Source: Verrucomicrobiales bacterium (GTDB lineage Bacteria; Verrucomicrobiota; Verrucomicrobiia; Limisphaerales; UBA9464). From it: a DNA stretch of 64,000 nucleotides. The notes under the pieces were generated by a model. The model had not been told where the DNA came from. It saw nothing but the letters and a program-made list of their open reading frames with translations, and did not search any database. Below are positions 7,447 through 16,209 of the stretch, one piece after another. Positions within the stretch are counted from its first letter, which is position 1. The number at the start of each line of letters is the position of its first letter. The stretch spans positions 1 through 64,000 of the forward strand of contig JAIYBC010000013.1 in assembly GCA_027488845.1 (NCBI GenBank), written 5' to 3'. Made by a program: the position numbers and the translations under genes.

Positions 7447-9387
7447 TCATGGTCGGGGCGGCGCGTTCCGGAGGTGGCGGTCCAGGAAGCGTTCGATCTC
7501 ACCGTAGAGCTCCAGGACGTTCTCCCTCTTCCGGTAGCCGTGGCCTTCGTCGGGTTTCACCAGGTAGCGCACTTCCTTTCCGTTGCGCCGGAGTTGCTTG
7601 TGGAGTTCCTCGCCTTGCTCGATGTCGACGACCGTATCCCGCCGTCCATAGGCCATCAGGACCGGCACCCGGATCTTTTCCGCATTGTGGGAAGGGGATC
7701 GGGAGTCGAGCAGGGACTTGTCGCCCCTCATGTCACCGACGAGGGACTGCATGTTCCGGCGCAGGAGTCCCCGTTCCCGTGGCAGTTCCTTGAGGAAATC
7801 CCGGATGTCCGTGACCCCATACAGGTTGACGCCGCAACGGTAGAGTTCCGGGGTGAAGCAAAGTCCGGCCATCGCGGCGTAGCCCCCGTAGCTGGCGCCG
7901 AGGATCCCGATGCGGTCGGGATCGGCATGACCCTGCGCGATCGCCCAACGGACGGCGTCCGTGATGTCGTCCTGCATGGCCGCCCCCCATTCCTTCGATC
8001 CGGCCGCGGCGAAGTCCTGGCCGTATCCGGTGGAGCCCCGGAAGTTGACCTGGAGGACGGCGTAGCCGCGGCTGGCGAGGAACTGGACCTCGCCGTTGAA
8101 GCCCCAGGTGTCCCGCACCCAGGGTCCACCATGGGGCAGCACGACCATGGGGGGCTTGGAATCCGACTGGGTGCCTGGGGCGGGCGGGGTGAGATAGCCG
8201 TGGATCTTCAGGCCGTCCCGGGACGTGAACTCGAAGGGTTCCATGGGGGACAGCCGATCCGGAGCAAGCCAAGGCCGGGCGCCTTGGATGGGGGCCAGCT
8301 TCCCGGCGGCCGGTTCGTAGAGGAAGTACTCGGTGGGATGCCTGTCCGAGAACGCGGCGATCACCTGGCGATGCCCCGATTCCGAGCGGCCTGCGATGAT
8401 GGCGACACGTCCCGGCAGGGCCGAGTCGATGCGGGCATGCATCCTGGCCGCCTCGGGAGATGCCGGCAGGAAGCGGGGGCGGTCGGCCTCGACGTAGGCT
8501 CCGAGCAGTTGGCAACGGTCGGCTGAGAAGAGGAGACGGGACTCGCCGAAGTCGAAGCCCTCGAGCCGCAGGAGGGGTTCGGGATTGGAGTTGGCCTTCG
8601 GTTGGTGGCGGACAAGGACGCCGTTTCCCCGGCCATCCTCTGCCCCGAGGTAGAGCTCCCCGTTGCAGCCCAATTCCAGGTTCAGGCCCCCGGTGTTCTG
8701 CCAGGCCTTCGTGGTGAGGAACCGCTTCCACGACTGTCCCGGGGCTTCCCGGTGGAAGAAGTCCCAACCGTCCTCGGCCTCACGGACGAATCCCCGGATC
8801 GTCCCCGTGCCGTCGGTCAGCCAACCGGTGATCCGTTCATCCGCTTCCTCGACCAAGGTGCGGGCGCCGCTCCGGACGTGTAGGCGGTACAGACCCGGTT
8901 TGGATTTCACCTCGAAGATGCGGCGGAACTCGACCAGCACATGGTCCGGATCGCCGGCGATCCGGGAGATCGGCCGGGCGGCCCTGGCTCCGTAGGCGAC
9001 CTTGACGGCCTGTCGCAAGACGGAGGGAACGAGTTGCTTGAAGTGGCTGCCATCGGCATCGACGGCGTAGATGCCGCCGAGGGCGCCGTCCGAATCCTTG
9101 GCCCCGAACAGAAGTCGGCGATCGTTGGCCCAGAAGACCCAAGCGATGCCTTCGTCCTGAACCGGGTCCACCAGGGTCATCTTGCGGCTTTCGATGTCGA
9201 AGAGGGCGAGGCTTCCCGCCCACTTCTCGCTATGGACCCAAGCCAGGTACCGTCCGTCCGGGGAGATGGTGGGCGTGGTCAGGGTGGGAGGGCGGAAGAA
9301 GGCCTCGACCGGGGCCGGGGCCGCCCAGGTGGTGGGCTGGCAGGGAAGGAGGAGTCCGAGAATCCACCGGACCAAAAGACGCCGCAT
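7447..9387 (-). CDS. Exported S9 family prolyl oligopeptidase / acylaminoacyl peptidase
   Basis: The 646-residue product has a signal peptide (residues 1-22), a beta-propeller N-terminal half with repeated SPDGRYLAWV-like blades, and a C-terminal alpha/beta hydrolase domain. The nucleophile is Ser499 in GASYGGYA, the acid is the Asp of GRRDTVVD, and the base is the His of DEGHGY, in the correct order. Upstream PHGGP is the oxyanion loop typical of S9C enzymes. It likely cleaves oligopeptides in the periplasm or outside the cell. It is a monocistronic-looking gene between rluA-type and lgt genes. Confidence 0.92.
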   Translation of the reverse strand: MRRLLVRWILGLLLPCQPTTWAAPAPVEAFFRPPTLTTPTISPDGRYLAWVHSEKWAGSLALFDIESRKMTLVDPVQDEGIAWVFWANDRRLLFGAKDSDGALGGIYAVDADGSHFKQLVPSVLRQAVKVAYGARAARPISRIAGDPDHVLVEFRRIFEVKSKPGLYRLHVRSGARTLVEEADERITGWLTDGTGTIRGFVREAEDGWDFFHREAPGQSWKRFLTTKAWQNTGGLNLELGCNGELYLGAEDGRGNGVLVRHQPKANSNPEPLLRLEGFDFGESRLLFSADRCQLLGAYVEADRPRFLPASPEAARMHARIDSALPGRVAIIAGRSESGHRQVIAAFSDRHPTEYFLYEPAAGKLAPIQGARPWLAPDRLSPMEPFEFTSRDGLKIHGYLTPPAPGTQSDSKPPMVVLPHGGPWVRDTWGFNGEVQFLASRGYAVLQVNFRGSTGYGQDFAAAGSKEWGAAMQDDITDAVRWAIAQGHADPDRIGILGASYGGYAAMAGLCFTPELYRCGVNLYGVTDIRDFLKELPRERGLLRRNMQSLVGDMRGDKSLLDSRSPSHNAEKIRVPVLMAYGRRDTVVDIEQGEELHKQLRRNGKEVRYLVKPDEGHGYRKRENVLELYGEIERFLDRHLRNAPPRP

Positions 9388-9427
9388 GCCCCTTAGCTAT
9401 CGGCAAGCGGGACCGGTGTCCACCGCA

Positions 9428-10222
9428 TCAAGCGACGGGTGACGGCGGGACCTTGGGAAGCCGTCGGAGCGCGATCCAGAGTCCGATTCCGGCGGCGAGG
9501 ATCAGGGCGCTGGTCGACTGGCCGGGGGTGAACACGCCGGCGGCCGGGGTGCTTTGGACCGCGTAGTCGCCACGGAAGTACTCGGACACCGTGCGGATCA
9601 CCGCATAGGTCAGCAGGTAGAGCGCGAAGACCTGTCCGTCGAAGCGCTTCTTCCTGTCGTGCCACCAGACCAGGAATCCGCACAGGGCGAGGTTGAGGAG
9701 CGCCTCGTAGAGCTGTGCCGGGTGCACGGGAAGTCCACGGGTGGAATGGTCGGCTGGGAACCGGATTGCCCAGGGCAGTTCGCAGGTCCGTCCGAAGCAG
9801 CAGCCGTTCAGGAGGCAGCCAAGCCGGCCGAAGACGTGTCCCAACACGAGGCCCGGGGTCAGGGCGTCGGCGGTCTTCCACAGCGGTAGTCCGCGTCGTC
9901 GGACTCCGACGATTCCCGCCAGCGTGGCGCCGATCAGGCCGCCGTAGAACACCAGTCCACCCTTCCAGATGGCGAACGCCTCGCCAAGCGGCCGGCCGGC
10001 GAACTCGCGGTCCCAGTAGCTGATGACGAAGAGAATGCGGGCGCCGACGAGGCCGCCGACCAGGAGCCAGGGGAAGACGATGTCCTGGATGGCGATGGGA
10101 TCGATGCCGGCCACCTTCGCCCGACGTGCGGCGAGCCAGGTGCCGGAGATGAATCCGAGGGCGACCAGCAGTCCGAACGAGTGGAGCTGGAAGGCGCCGA
10201 AGTCGAACAGGATCGGCTTCAT
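9428..10222 (-). CDS. lgt: Prolipoprotein diacylglyceryl transferase
   Basis: The 264-residue integral inner-membrane protein has about seven hydrophobic segments. Lgt transfers diacylglycerol from phosphatidylglycerol to the lipobox Cys of prolipoproteins. Visible hallmarks are YGGLIGA (the HGGL-like block), GRLGCLLNGCCFGRTC, and the late VHPAQLYEALLNL followed by an R-x-V-SE-FRGD block. The GCCFGRTC form is typical of planctomycete/verrucomicrobial Lgt. The start overlaps the stop of the upstream PQQ-propeller gene (ATGA), so it belongs to the envelope operon with the LptE- and BamD-like genes. Confidence 0.93.
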   Translation of the reverse strand: MKPILFDFGAFQLHSFGLLVALGFISGTWLAARRAKVAGIDPIAIQDIVFPWLLVGGLVGARILFVISYWDREFAGRPLGEAFAIWKGGLVFYGGLIGATLAGIVGVRRRGLPLWKTADALTPGLVLGHVFGRLGCLLNGCCFGRTCELPWAIRFPADHSTRGLPVHPAQLYEALLNLALCGFLVWWHDRKKRFDGQVFALYLLTYAVIRTVSEYFRGDYAVQSTPAAGVFTPGQSTSALILAAGIGLWIALRRLPKVPPSPVA

Positions 10223-11478
10223 CGGGCGGACGGACCGAGGGCCCAGGCGGCGATTTCCTTGGGATCGCGCGTGATCAGCATTCCGTCGGCGAGCGCGGGA
10301 TGGCTGAAGGTCTTCCCGCAGGCCTGGAAACGTCCCAGCTCGCTGTACTTCGCGGGATCGGCTTCCAGCAGGATGGCCTCGCCGGCGTCGTTGAGCACGA
10401 GCAGGCGTCCGCCGGAGGCGATGGTCGAGGCGTACTGGTCGAAGCCCGGCTGCTTCCAGAGCACCTTGCCGGTGGAGGCCTCGACGCAGACGAAGTCGCG
10501 GGTGGCGCCCATGCCGTAGAGATGTCCGGCGACCTGGACCGGCGTGGCGAGGTTGATCCTGAGGTCGCGGTTGAACCACGCCTCGACGGGGCGGTTGGTG
10601 GAGCCCGCAGGCTCGATGCGAAGGCGTCGGAGACCGGTGGTGTGGCTGGCGAAGGTGACGGTGTCGCCGTCCACGATCGGCGTCAGCACGTTGCGGTTCG
10701 CGCCGGTGCGGAAGGGCACACGCCAGAGCGGCGAGCCGTCCTGGAGGTCGACCCCGAGGAAACCCTCGCAGGTGACCGTCACGGCCTGACGGCGTCCGCC
10801 CAGCGTCGCGGCGACGAGGGACGAATAGCAGGTGAGGTCGTCCTGGGACTTCCAGAGCAGGCGGCCGGTGGCGGTGTCGAAGGCGACGAGGCTGGCGCCG
10901 TTGGTCGAGCCGACCTGGACGACCACGCGGTTGCCGTCGACCCATGGGGCACCGGAGTGGCCGCGCCGGCTGGCGGCACCGGGGCCGCCGCTGCGGTCCT
11001 TGACCCAGGTGGCTCCGAAATCCTTGAAGTGGAATCCCCACCGACGGGTGCCGTCCTTGAGGTCGAGGCAGGCGAACTCGCCGTAGCAGCTCTGGACGTA
11101 GACCTTTCCGTCCGCGACCAGCGGCGTGCAGCGCGGGCCGGGTTCGAACTCGTCGGTGAAGAGTTCCGCGAAGGCGTTGGTCCAGAGTTCGCGGCCGGTG
11201 GTCGCCTCCAGGCAATGCACCGTCTCCCGCCCGCCGGCGTCGTCGAGGTAGACGAGGCGTCCTCCGGACACGACCGGACTCGAGTAGCCGTGTCCGACCG
11301 TCTTCTTCCACACGGGACGGTCGACGCCGGCGAAGGAGGACGGGAGCGGGTCGCGGGCGTGGCCGTCGCGCGCGATGCCGCGCCAACCCGGCCAGTCGGC
11401 GGCCGGGGCGGCGAAGGAGGCCGCAACGAGGAGCGCGCCCAGGAAGGACCCGCGGAAGGAGTTCGACGGGGCGTTCAT
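10219..11478 (-). CDS. Exported PQQ-like beta-propeller repeat protein (BamB-like fold)
   Basis: The 419-residue product has a signal peptide (residues 8-28) followed by the WPGWRGIARDGHA opening typical of verrucomicrobial and planctomycete PQQ-repeat proteins. It has about seven blades with recurring LLWKSQ/VLWKQP tryptophan-docking motifs. No quinoprotein catalytic Asp or Cys ring can be pointed to, so it is probably a non-enzymatic propeller. Its position between LptE-like and Lgt genes, with a BamD-like gene two steps upstream, makes a BamB-like role in outer-membrane assembly possible but unproven. Confidence 0.82.
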   Translation of the reverse strand: MNAPSNSFRGSFLGALLVAASFAAPAADWPGWRGIARDGHARDPLPSSFAGVDRPVWKKTVGHGYSSPVVSGGRLVYLDDAGGRETVHCLEATTGRELWTNAFAELFTDEFEPGPRCTPLVADGKVYVQSCYGEFACLDLKDGTRRWGFHFKDFGATWVKDRSGGPGAASRRGHSGAPWVDGNRVVVQVGSTNGASLVAFDTATGRLLWKSQDDLTCYSSLVAATLGGRRQAVTVTCEGFLGVDLQDGSPLWRVPFRTGANRNVLTPIVDGDTVTFASHTTGLRRLRIEPAGSTNRPVEAWFNRDLRINLATPVQVAGHLYGMGATRDFVCVEASTGKVLWKQPGFDQYASTIASGGRLLVLNDAGEAILLEADPAKYSELGRFQACGKTFSHPALADGMLITRDPKEIAAWALGPSAR

Positions 11479-11488
11479 CGGGAAGGGG

Positions 11489-12043
11489 TCACCAGGTGCC
11501 TTCGGAGAGCAGGGTGACGATGTTGCGGGCGAGGTTCTCCGCCAGCACGGGCGCGGCCTGGCGTTCGGCCGAACCGAGGTCGGGATTGCTGCGGATGGTG
11601 GTCTTGCCGGTTACCTCGCGGTCGAGGAGCGTGCGGCCGCCGCCGGATTCGATCGCGGTCACGTGGGCGGTGAGCACGACCTCGTAGTCGCGGGTGGCCA
11701 CGATGTCGCCGCGCTGGAAGGTGAGGGGATTGCGTTCGAAGCGGCGCAGCGAGGTGGAGATGACGATGTCGGCGGCGTCGCGCCCCGCGAGGCGGAAGGT
11801 GCCGTCCGTCTGGACCTGCGCCCTCAGGGCCTGCTGGACGGCGTCGCCGAGCCGGGGTTCGTCGGTGCCGTTGGAGACGGGGCCGATCCGGATCGTCCTG
11901 GCACCGGCCACCTGGCCGCCGGTGGGGCCGAGGGTGTATCCGGCGCATCCGGCCAGGAGCAGTCCGGCGAGAAGCGAGGTGAGTCCGAGGCGGAGCTTCG
12001 CTGCGGTCCGCGTCACGGTGGGATTGGCGGCCGGGTTGCTCAC
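11489..12043 (-). CDS. lptE: LptE-like LPS-assembly lipoprotein
   Basis: The 184-residue product has a lipoprotein signal with lipobox LLLAGC (Cys about 33), directly followed by AGYTLGP, the usual start of mature LptE. The rest is a single alpha/beta domain containing LSRRFERNP-like, RDYEVVLTAHV and TLLDREVTGKT strands, ending VLAENLARNIVTLL. LptE plugs the LptD barrel that inserts lipopolysaccharide in the outer membrane. The start GTG overlaps the stop of the BamD-like gene (GTGA), so the two are coupled. The family is divergent; the assignment uses the mature N-terminus, length and context. Confidence 0.8.
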   Translation of the reverse strand: MSNPAANPTVTRTAAKLRLGLTSLLAGLLLAGCAGYTLGPTGGQVAGARTIRIGPVSNGTDEPRLGDAVQQALRAQVQTDGTFRLAGRDAADIVISTSLRRFERNPLTFQRGDIVATRDYEVVLTAHVTAIESGGGRTLLDREVTGKTTIRSNPDLGSAERQAAPVLAENLARNIVTLLSEGTW

Positions 12044-13122
12044 GGCGACTTCTTCTTCTTGGCCTCGTCCTCGGCGGCCTTCGCCGCAGCCTTCTTCTTC
12101 TCGAACTCCTGGTAGCGGACGTCGTTCTCCGCCCAGCGGCGGACCTGGCGTTGCGCCCGCGGCTTGAGGTACTCGATCCGCTCCCGCGCCTCGCCGGCGT
12201 ACTTCGAGTCCGGGTCCTTGATGAGCACCTCGTTGTAGTAGACCAGCGCGCCCTGGTAGCGGCGGTACTTCTCGTAGAACCGCGCCGTCTCGAAGGCGCC
12301 GCGCGCCTGTTCGGTCTTGAGCGACGCGATGATCTCCGCCGCCTCGGCGCCGCGCTTGTCGTCGGGATAGAGGGCGCGGAAGTCGTTCAGGAAGCTGATG
12401 GCGTTGCCGGCGATGGACTGGTCGTACTCGGCGCGCTTGGCCTGGCGGTTCCAGGCGATGCCGGCCGAGTAGAGGGCGTCCGCGGCGACCTTGGGGCGGT
12501 CGAAGTACTTGTCGGCCGCACGCTCATAGGCCTTCACGGCCTGGCGGTAGTCCTTCTGCTTCTCGCGCGCGGTGCCGATGTTCATCAGGGCCTTCGGTCC
12601 GATGTCGCTGTAGGGGCCGTTGCGGTTGACCTGGTCGAACAGTTTCGACGTGCGGTCCATCGACGGGAAGAAGGGGATGTAGCCCCACAGCTTGAACCAC
12701 TGGCCGCCGAGGAAGCGGTTGGCGATCTCGAACTGCCGCTGTTGGATCTCGGAATGGTTCTCCAGCTTGGGATAGAGGGTCAGCGCGCGCTGGTATTCCT
12801 TGAACGCCCGCTCGTCCATGCGACGGGCTTCGTAGCAGCGTCCCACGAGGTATTGGGCCCGTCCGGAATGGTCGGAGAGCGGCCAGACCTTCACCACCCG
12901 CCGCGCCGCCTTGAGGGCGAGACGGTACTGTCCCTTGTCGAAGGCCTCCTGGGCGACCGCCAGCTGGTCCTTGGCCCGCTTGCGCTGCCAGGAGCCGCCC
13001 CCGCCGACCGGCTCGTAGGTCCAGCCCTCGCCGGGACGGTAGATGAGCGGCGCGGGACAGGTGCGCGCGAAAAGGAAGACGCCGATGAAGGCGATCAGGA
13101 GACGGGTGGAGGCTCGACTCAC
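12040..13122 (-). CDS. BamD-like TPR outer-membrane assembly protein
   Basis: About 360 residues from GTG 13122, which puts a signal peptide (RLLIAFIGVFLFARTCPAP) at the N-terminus. A TTG at 13158 is an alternative. Tandem TPR helices span residues 65-330, including QYRLALKAARRVVKVWPLSD and KSDYRQAVKAYERAADKY-like pairs and the late KYAGEARERIEYLKPR that ends BamD/ComL proteins. BamD feeds client barrels to BamA. A Cys lies near the signal cleavage site but not in a clean lipobox. The C-terminus is a lysine-rich coil. It is the first gene of the coupled bamD-lptE-PQQ-lgt block. Confidence 0.8.
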   Translation of the reverse strand: MSRASTRLLIAFIGVFLFARTCPAPLIYRPGEGWTYEPVGGGGSWQRKRAKDQLAVAQEAFDKGQYRLALKAARRVVKVWPLSDHSGRAQYLVGRCYEARRMDERAFKEYQRALTLYPKLENHSEIQQRQFEIANRFLGGQWFKLWGYIPFFPSMDRTSKLFDQVNRNGPYSDIGPKALMNIGTAREKQKDYRQAVKAYERAADKYFDRPKVAADALYSAGIAWNRQAKRAEYDQSIAGNAISFLNDFRALYPDDKRGAEAAEIIASLKTEQARGAFETARFYEKYRRYQGALVYYNEVLIKDPDSKYAGEARERIEYLKPRAQRQVRRWAENDVRYQEFEKKKAAAKAAEDEAKKKKSP

Positions 13123-13191
13123 GGGGCGGGAGGCTAAGGGAGGGGCAGGAGGGGTCAATGTCGGGGATTGGACCAGCGGGCGGACCGACGT

Positions 13192-14790
13192 TCAGCGGCG
13201 CACCAGAAGGATCGAGCCGGTGTCGATCCAGACCTCGCCGGAATGCGCCCGGAGTTCGGCGACCAGTTCCACGTCCCGCGGATCGTGCACCTGGAACTCG
13301 TGGGTGAACGGCGTCCAGTCGTGGTCGCCGGAGAAGCGCATCTGGTGGTCGCCGCCGCTGATCCGGATCGCCGCGCCGCCCTGATACCGTTCGTCCTTGG
13401 CGGCCTCCAGCTTCCGGGTCTTGAGGCGGCCGGTCAGCGCGTACTTCCCGATGGGCAGCCGGACGGTGGCGCGGAAGGAGCTGACCGTGTCGCGGGCGAT
13501 CGCCGCCAGGTGCAACGCCTCGACGCCGTCGATCTTCGTGGTCTCGATCCTGGCCTGTCCACGCTGGTAACGGGGTTGCCAGTGGGCGACCCGGGTGGCG
13601 CCATCGGCGTTGAAGCGGACGGGTTTCGGCCGCGAAGCCATCTGGTCCTGGGCGGTGCGGAGGCGGTCGTAGGCGCGTTCCTCGAAGTCGACCATCGCCT
13701 CCATCCGGAACTGCTGCTCCCACTTCGGTCGCCGCATCACCACCGGATCGAGGCGTTCCCGGACGACGCGGAAGTGGTTTGAGAGCCAGGGACGGGTGAA
13801 GACCTCGGTCAATTGCCGCTCGGCCTCGGTGAAGAACTGTTCCCGGCGCATCGAGCTTTCGTAGAACCGTGCCGCGACGATGCCGTTCATCGGTATCTCC
13901 ATCCCGCCGCCGCGGCGTCCTCCCAGCAGCTGGTCCATGCCATGCGGGATGAAGGTGAAGCGCCCGGTCCGCGGCTGGTGGTAGAGGCGGTAGTTGTTCC
14001 GGTTGTACCCATAGCCGTCCCAGTCGATCAGGATCGCCTGCATCGCGGTGACCCGGATGAACCGGTCCGTGTCCAACACGGCGTCGAGGAGCTTCTCGCG
14101 GAGCTCGGCCTTCTCGGTGAACGAGGCGTCGCGGAGCTTCTGGAGGTCCTTCCGATCCTCCGGGCCGTAGCCCGAGTCCCGCTCGAGATCCTGATCGATG
14201 TCCCGGACGAATCCGCCGTCGTAGAGGTTCCCGGACGGGTCGGGGAAGTTCCGGCGCAGGAAGGTCCGGTTGTAGCCTTCCTTGAGCACGTAGAGCCCGA
14301 GGTCACGGTCGTCCAGCTTCACCAGAACCTGCGTGGCGCGGGCGGTCGGCACACCCAGTTCCGCATAGAGGTGTGAAGCCAGCTGCTCGCTGAGCAGGGA
14401 CGAGTCCTGGACGGAATTGTTGAGGTGGAGCTTGTCCAGCCCGCTGAACCTCCGTCCGGGGACCAGCTTGTCGAAGTTCAGCGTCAACGCCGGGTTGTCG
14501 TCGATGCTCCGCGTGCTTCCGGCGGCGCCCTTGACGTGGACGGTGACGTTGTCGAAACGCTGGGTCCCGATGGTGACCGAGGCCGGGACGGCCTTCCTGG
14601 GTTCGTTCCTGAGCGAATCGAGGCTGGGGGGCGGGAGTTGGACGTGGAAGCTCAGGATCGGTCCGGCGAACAGCGCGGCCGCCTGTCGGTCTTCCTCGGC
14701 GTGTTTGGAGGACGCCTTCGGCGTTTCGCCGGAAAGTCGAAACGCCAGCAGGCCGATGGCGATCAGGATCGGGAACCAGGGGAGCCGCAC
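13192..14790 (-). CDS. Exported CotH-like kinase family protein
   Basis: About 532 residues from GTG 14790, preceded by GGGGGAG 11 bases upstream and followed by a signal peptide (LPWFPILIAIGLLAF). Residues 90-370 are a CotH domain: VHVKGAAGSTR, KLHLNNSVQDSSLLSEQLA, YVLKEGYNRTFLRRNF, then ILIDWDGYGYNRNNYRLYH and FIPHGMDQLLGG, matching the conserved N/D metal-binding segments of the family. CotH proteins are atypical secreted kinases; bacterial relatives outside spore formers have no settled role. The C-terminal region ends in a beta-rich domain. A second paralogue occurs at 33668-35323. Confidence 0.85.
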   Translation of the reverse strand: MRLPWFPILIAIGLLAFRLSGETPKASSKHAEEDRQAAALFAGPILSFHVQLPPPSLDSLRNEPRKAVPASVTIGTQRFDNVTVHVKGAAGSTRSIDDNPALTLNFDKLVPGRRFSGLDKLHLNNSVQDSSLLSEQLASHLYAELGVPTARATQVLVKLDDRDLGLYVLKEGYNRTFLRRNFPDPSGNLYDGGFVRDIDQDLERDSGYGPEDRKDLQKLRDASFTEKAELREKLLDAVLDTDRFIRVTAMQAILIDWDGYGYNRNNYRLYHQPRTGRFTFIPHGMDQLLGGRRGGGMEIPMNGIVAARFYESSMRREQFFTEAERQLTEVFTRPWLSNHFRVVRERLDPVVMRRPKWEQQFRMEAMVDFEERAYDRLRTAQDQMASRPKPVRFNADGATRVAHWQPRYQRGQARIETTKIDGVEALHLAAIARDTVSSFRATVRLPIGKYALTGRLKTRKLEAAKDERYQGGAAIRISGGDHQMRFSGDHDWTPFTHEFQVHDPRDVELVAELRAHSGEVWIDTGSILLVRR

Positions 14791-14877
14791 GCCGGTGCAG
14801 ACTCCCCCGTCCCGTTGGAACTTCAACGCCAATGACGTGGCCGAGGTCGATGTCACGGCCACGTACGGTTCAGGAGG

Positions 14878-15885
14878 TCACTTGAGCAGTTCCTCGGCGA
14901 TCTGCACCGCGTTCAGGGCCGCGCCCTTGAGCAGTTGGTCGCCGGAAACCCAGAACGCGAGCCCGTTGTCGAGGGCGCAGTCGATCCGGAGCCGGCCGAC
15001 GGTGCAGTTGTCCTGGCCGGAGGTGTCCAACGGCATCGGATAACGCTTGCTGGCGGGGTCGTCGACGACCTCGAGGCCGGGCGCCTTGGAAAGCACCGCG
15101 CGGGCCGCCTCGACGGAGACGGGGCGTTCGAACTCCGCGCTGACCGCCACGGAATGGCTGCGGTAGACCGGCACGCGGACGCAGGTCACGGAGGCGCGGA
15201 GCGACGGATGATGCAGGATCTTGCGGCCCTCGTTCTCCATCTTCATCTCCTCCTTGGTGTAGCCCGTCGGAAGGAAGGAATCGACGTGGGGCAGCACGTT
15301 GAATGCGATCTGGTGGGGATACACCTCGCGGGTCACGGGGTCGCCGCGGACGATCTGGCCGACCTGCTTCTCGAGTTCCTCGAGCGCCTTGGCGCCGGTG
15401 CCGGAGACCGCCTGGTAGCTGGAGGCGAAGAGGCGCTTCACGCCGAAGGCGACATGGAGCGGGTGCAGGGCCATCAGCGTGATGGCGGTGGTGCAGTTCG
15501 GATTGGCGATGATGCCGTTGTGGTTGCGGACGTCCTCGGGATTGATCTCGGGGATCACCAGCGGCACGGACGGATCCATGCGGTAGTGGCTGGAGTTGTC
15601 GACGACCACGGCGCCGGCCTTGACCGCGGACGGGGCGAATTCGCGCGAGATCGAGCCGCCGGCGGAGAACAGCGCGATGTCGACGCCCTGGAAGGAGTCG
15701 TGGGTCAGTTCGGTGACGGCGACCTCGGTCCCGCGGAAGGTCAGTTTCTTGCCGACCGAGCGTGCGGAGGCGAGGAGGGTGAGCTTGCCGACGGGGAAGT
15801 TGCGACGTTCCAACGTGCGGATCATTTCGATGCCGACGGCGCCGGTTGCGCCGACCACGGCCACATGGGGACTGTTCCTGTTCAT
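14878..15885 (-). CDS. asd: Aspartate-semialdehyde dehydrogenase
   Basis: A 335-residue cytoplasmic enzyme that reduces aspartyl phosphate to aspartate semialdehyde with NADPH, the branch point to lysine/diaminopimelate, threonine and methionine. It has the N-terminal Rossmann GATGAVG, the catalytic Cys in NPNCTT, and the later SYQAVSGTGAKAL and YRSHSVAVS segments. ATG 15885 gives the family length; an upstream in-frame extension to 15963 lacks family-like sequence. It is divergent from the UBact gene with about 150 bases between. Confidence 0.96.
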   Translation of the reverse strand: MNRNSPHVAVVGATGAVGIEMIRTLERRNFPVGKLTLLASARSVGKKLTFRGTEVAVTELTHDSFQGVDIALFSAGGSISREFAPSAVKAGAVVVDNSSHYRMDPSVPLVIPEINPEDVRNHNGIIANPNCTTAITLMALHPLHVAFGVKRLFASSYQAVSGTGAKALEELEKQVGQIVRGDPVTREVYPHQIAFNVLPHVDSFLPTGYTKEEMKMENEGRKILHHPSLRASVTCVRVPVYRSHSVAVSAEFERPVSVEAARAVLSKAPGLEVVDDPASKRYPMPLDTSGQDNCTVGRLRIDCALDNGLAFWVSGDQLLKGAALNAVQIAEELLK

Positions 15886-16035
15886 AGGAAGGGGCGCGGA
15901 TATTGGGCAGGTGTCGGGGGCTGTCGAGAGACGAGTTTGGGCTGTCTTCGGGGCCTGGAGCACGACGGAGAGGATTCATTCGCGTTTTCCCCCTGGCCGG
16001 CGTAGGTGTCGTGAAGAAAGAACCTCCGTTCCAAC

Positions 16036-16209
16036 ATGACCGAAAACCAGCAGCAGACACCCCCAGTCTCCCCGTCGGTTCCGCGCGTCGGCGGGATCGG
16101 TCCGGCTTCACCCCGCGTGACGAAGCCCGATGTCGGCGACCTGCTCAAGCGGATGAAGCGGGTCGATCCCGACCAGGCGAAACGCTATCGCCAGCGGACC
16201 GGGGAATGA
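16036..16209 (+). CDS. ubact: UBact, prokaryotic ubiquitin-like (Pup-type) protein modifier
   Basis: A 57-residue protein. Residues 1-30 are a Gln/Pro-rich disordered stretch; residues about 31-49 form a short helix (DVGDLLKRMKRVDPDQ); the tail is AKRYRQRTGE. The C-terminal R-Q-R-T-G-E with a genuine Glu is the UBact hallmark, so it should need no deamidation before ligation to target lysines by a PafA-type ligase. Its TGA overlaps the ATG of the proteasome beta gene (ATGA), which supports both the start choice and the function. The small size and biased composition make it easy to miss. Confidence 0.93.
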   Translation: MTENQQQTPPVSPSVPRVGGIGPASPRVTKPDVGDLLKRMKRVDPDQAKRYRQRTGE

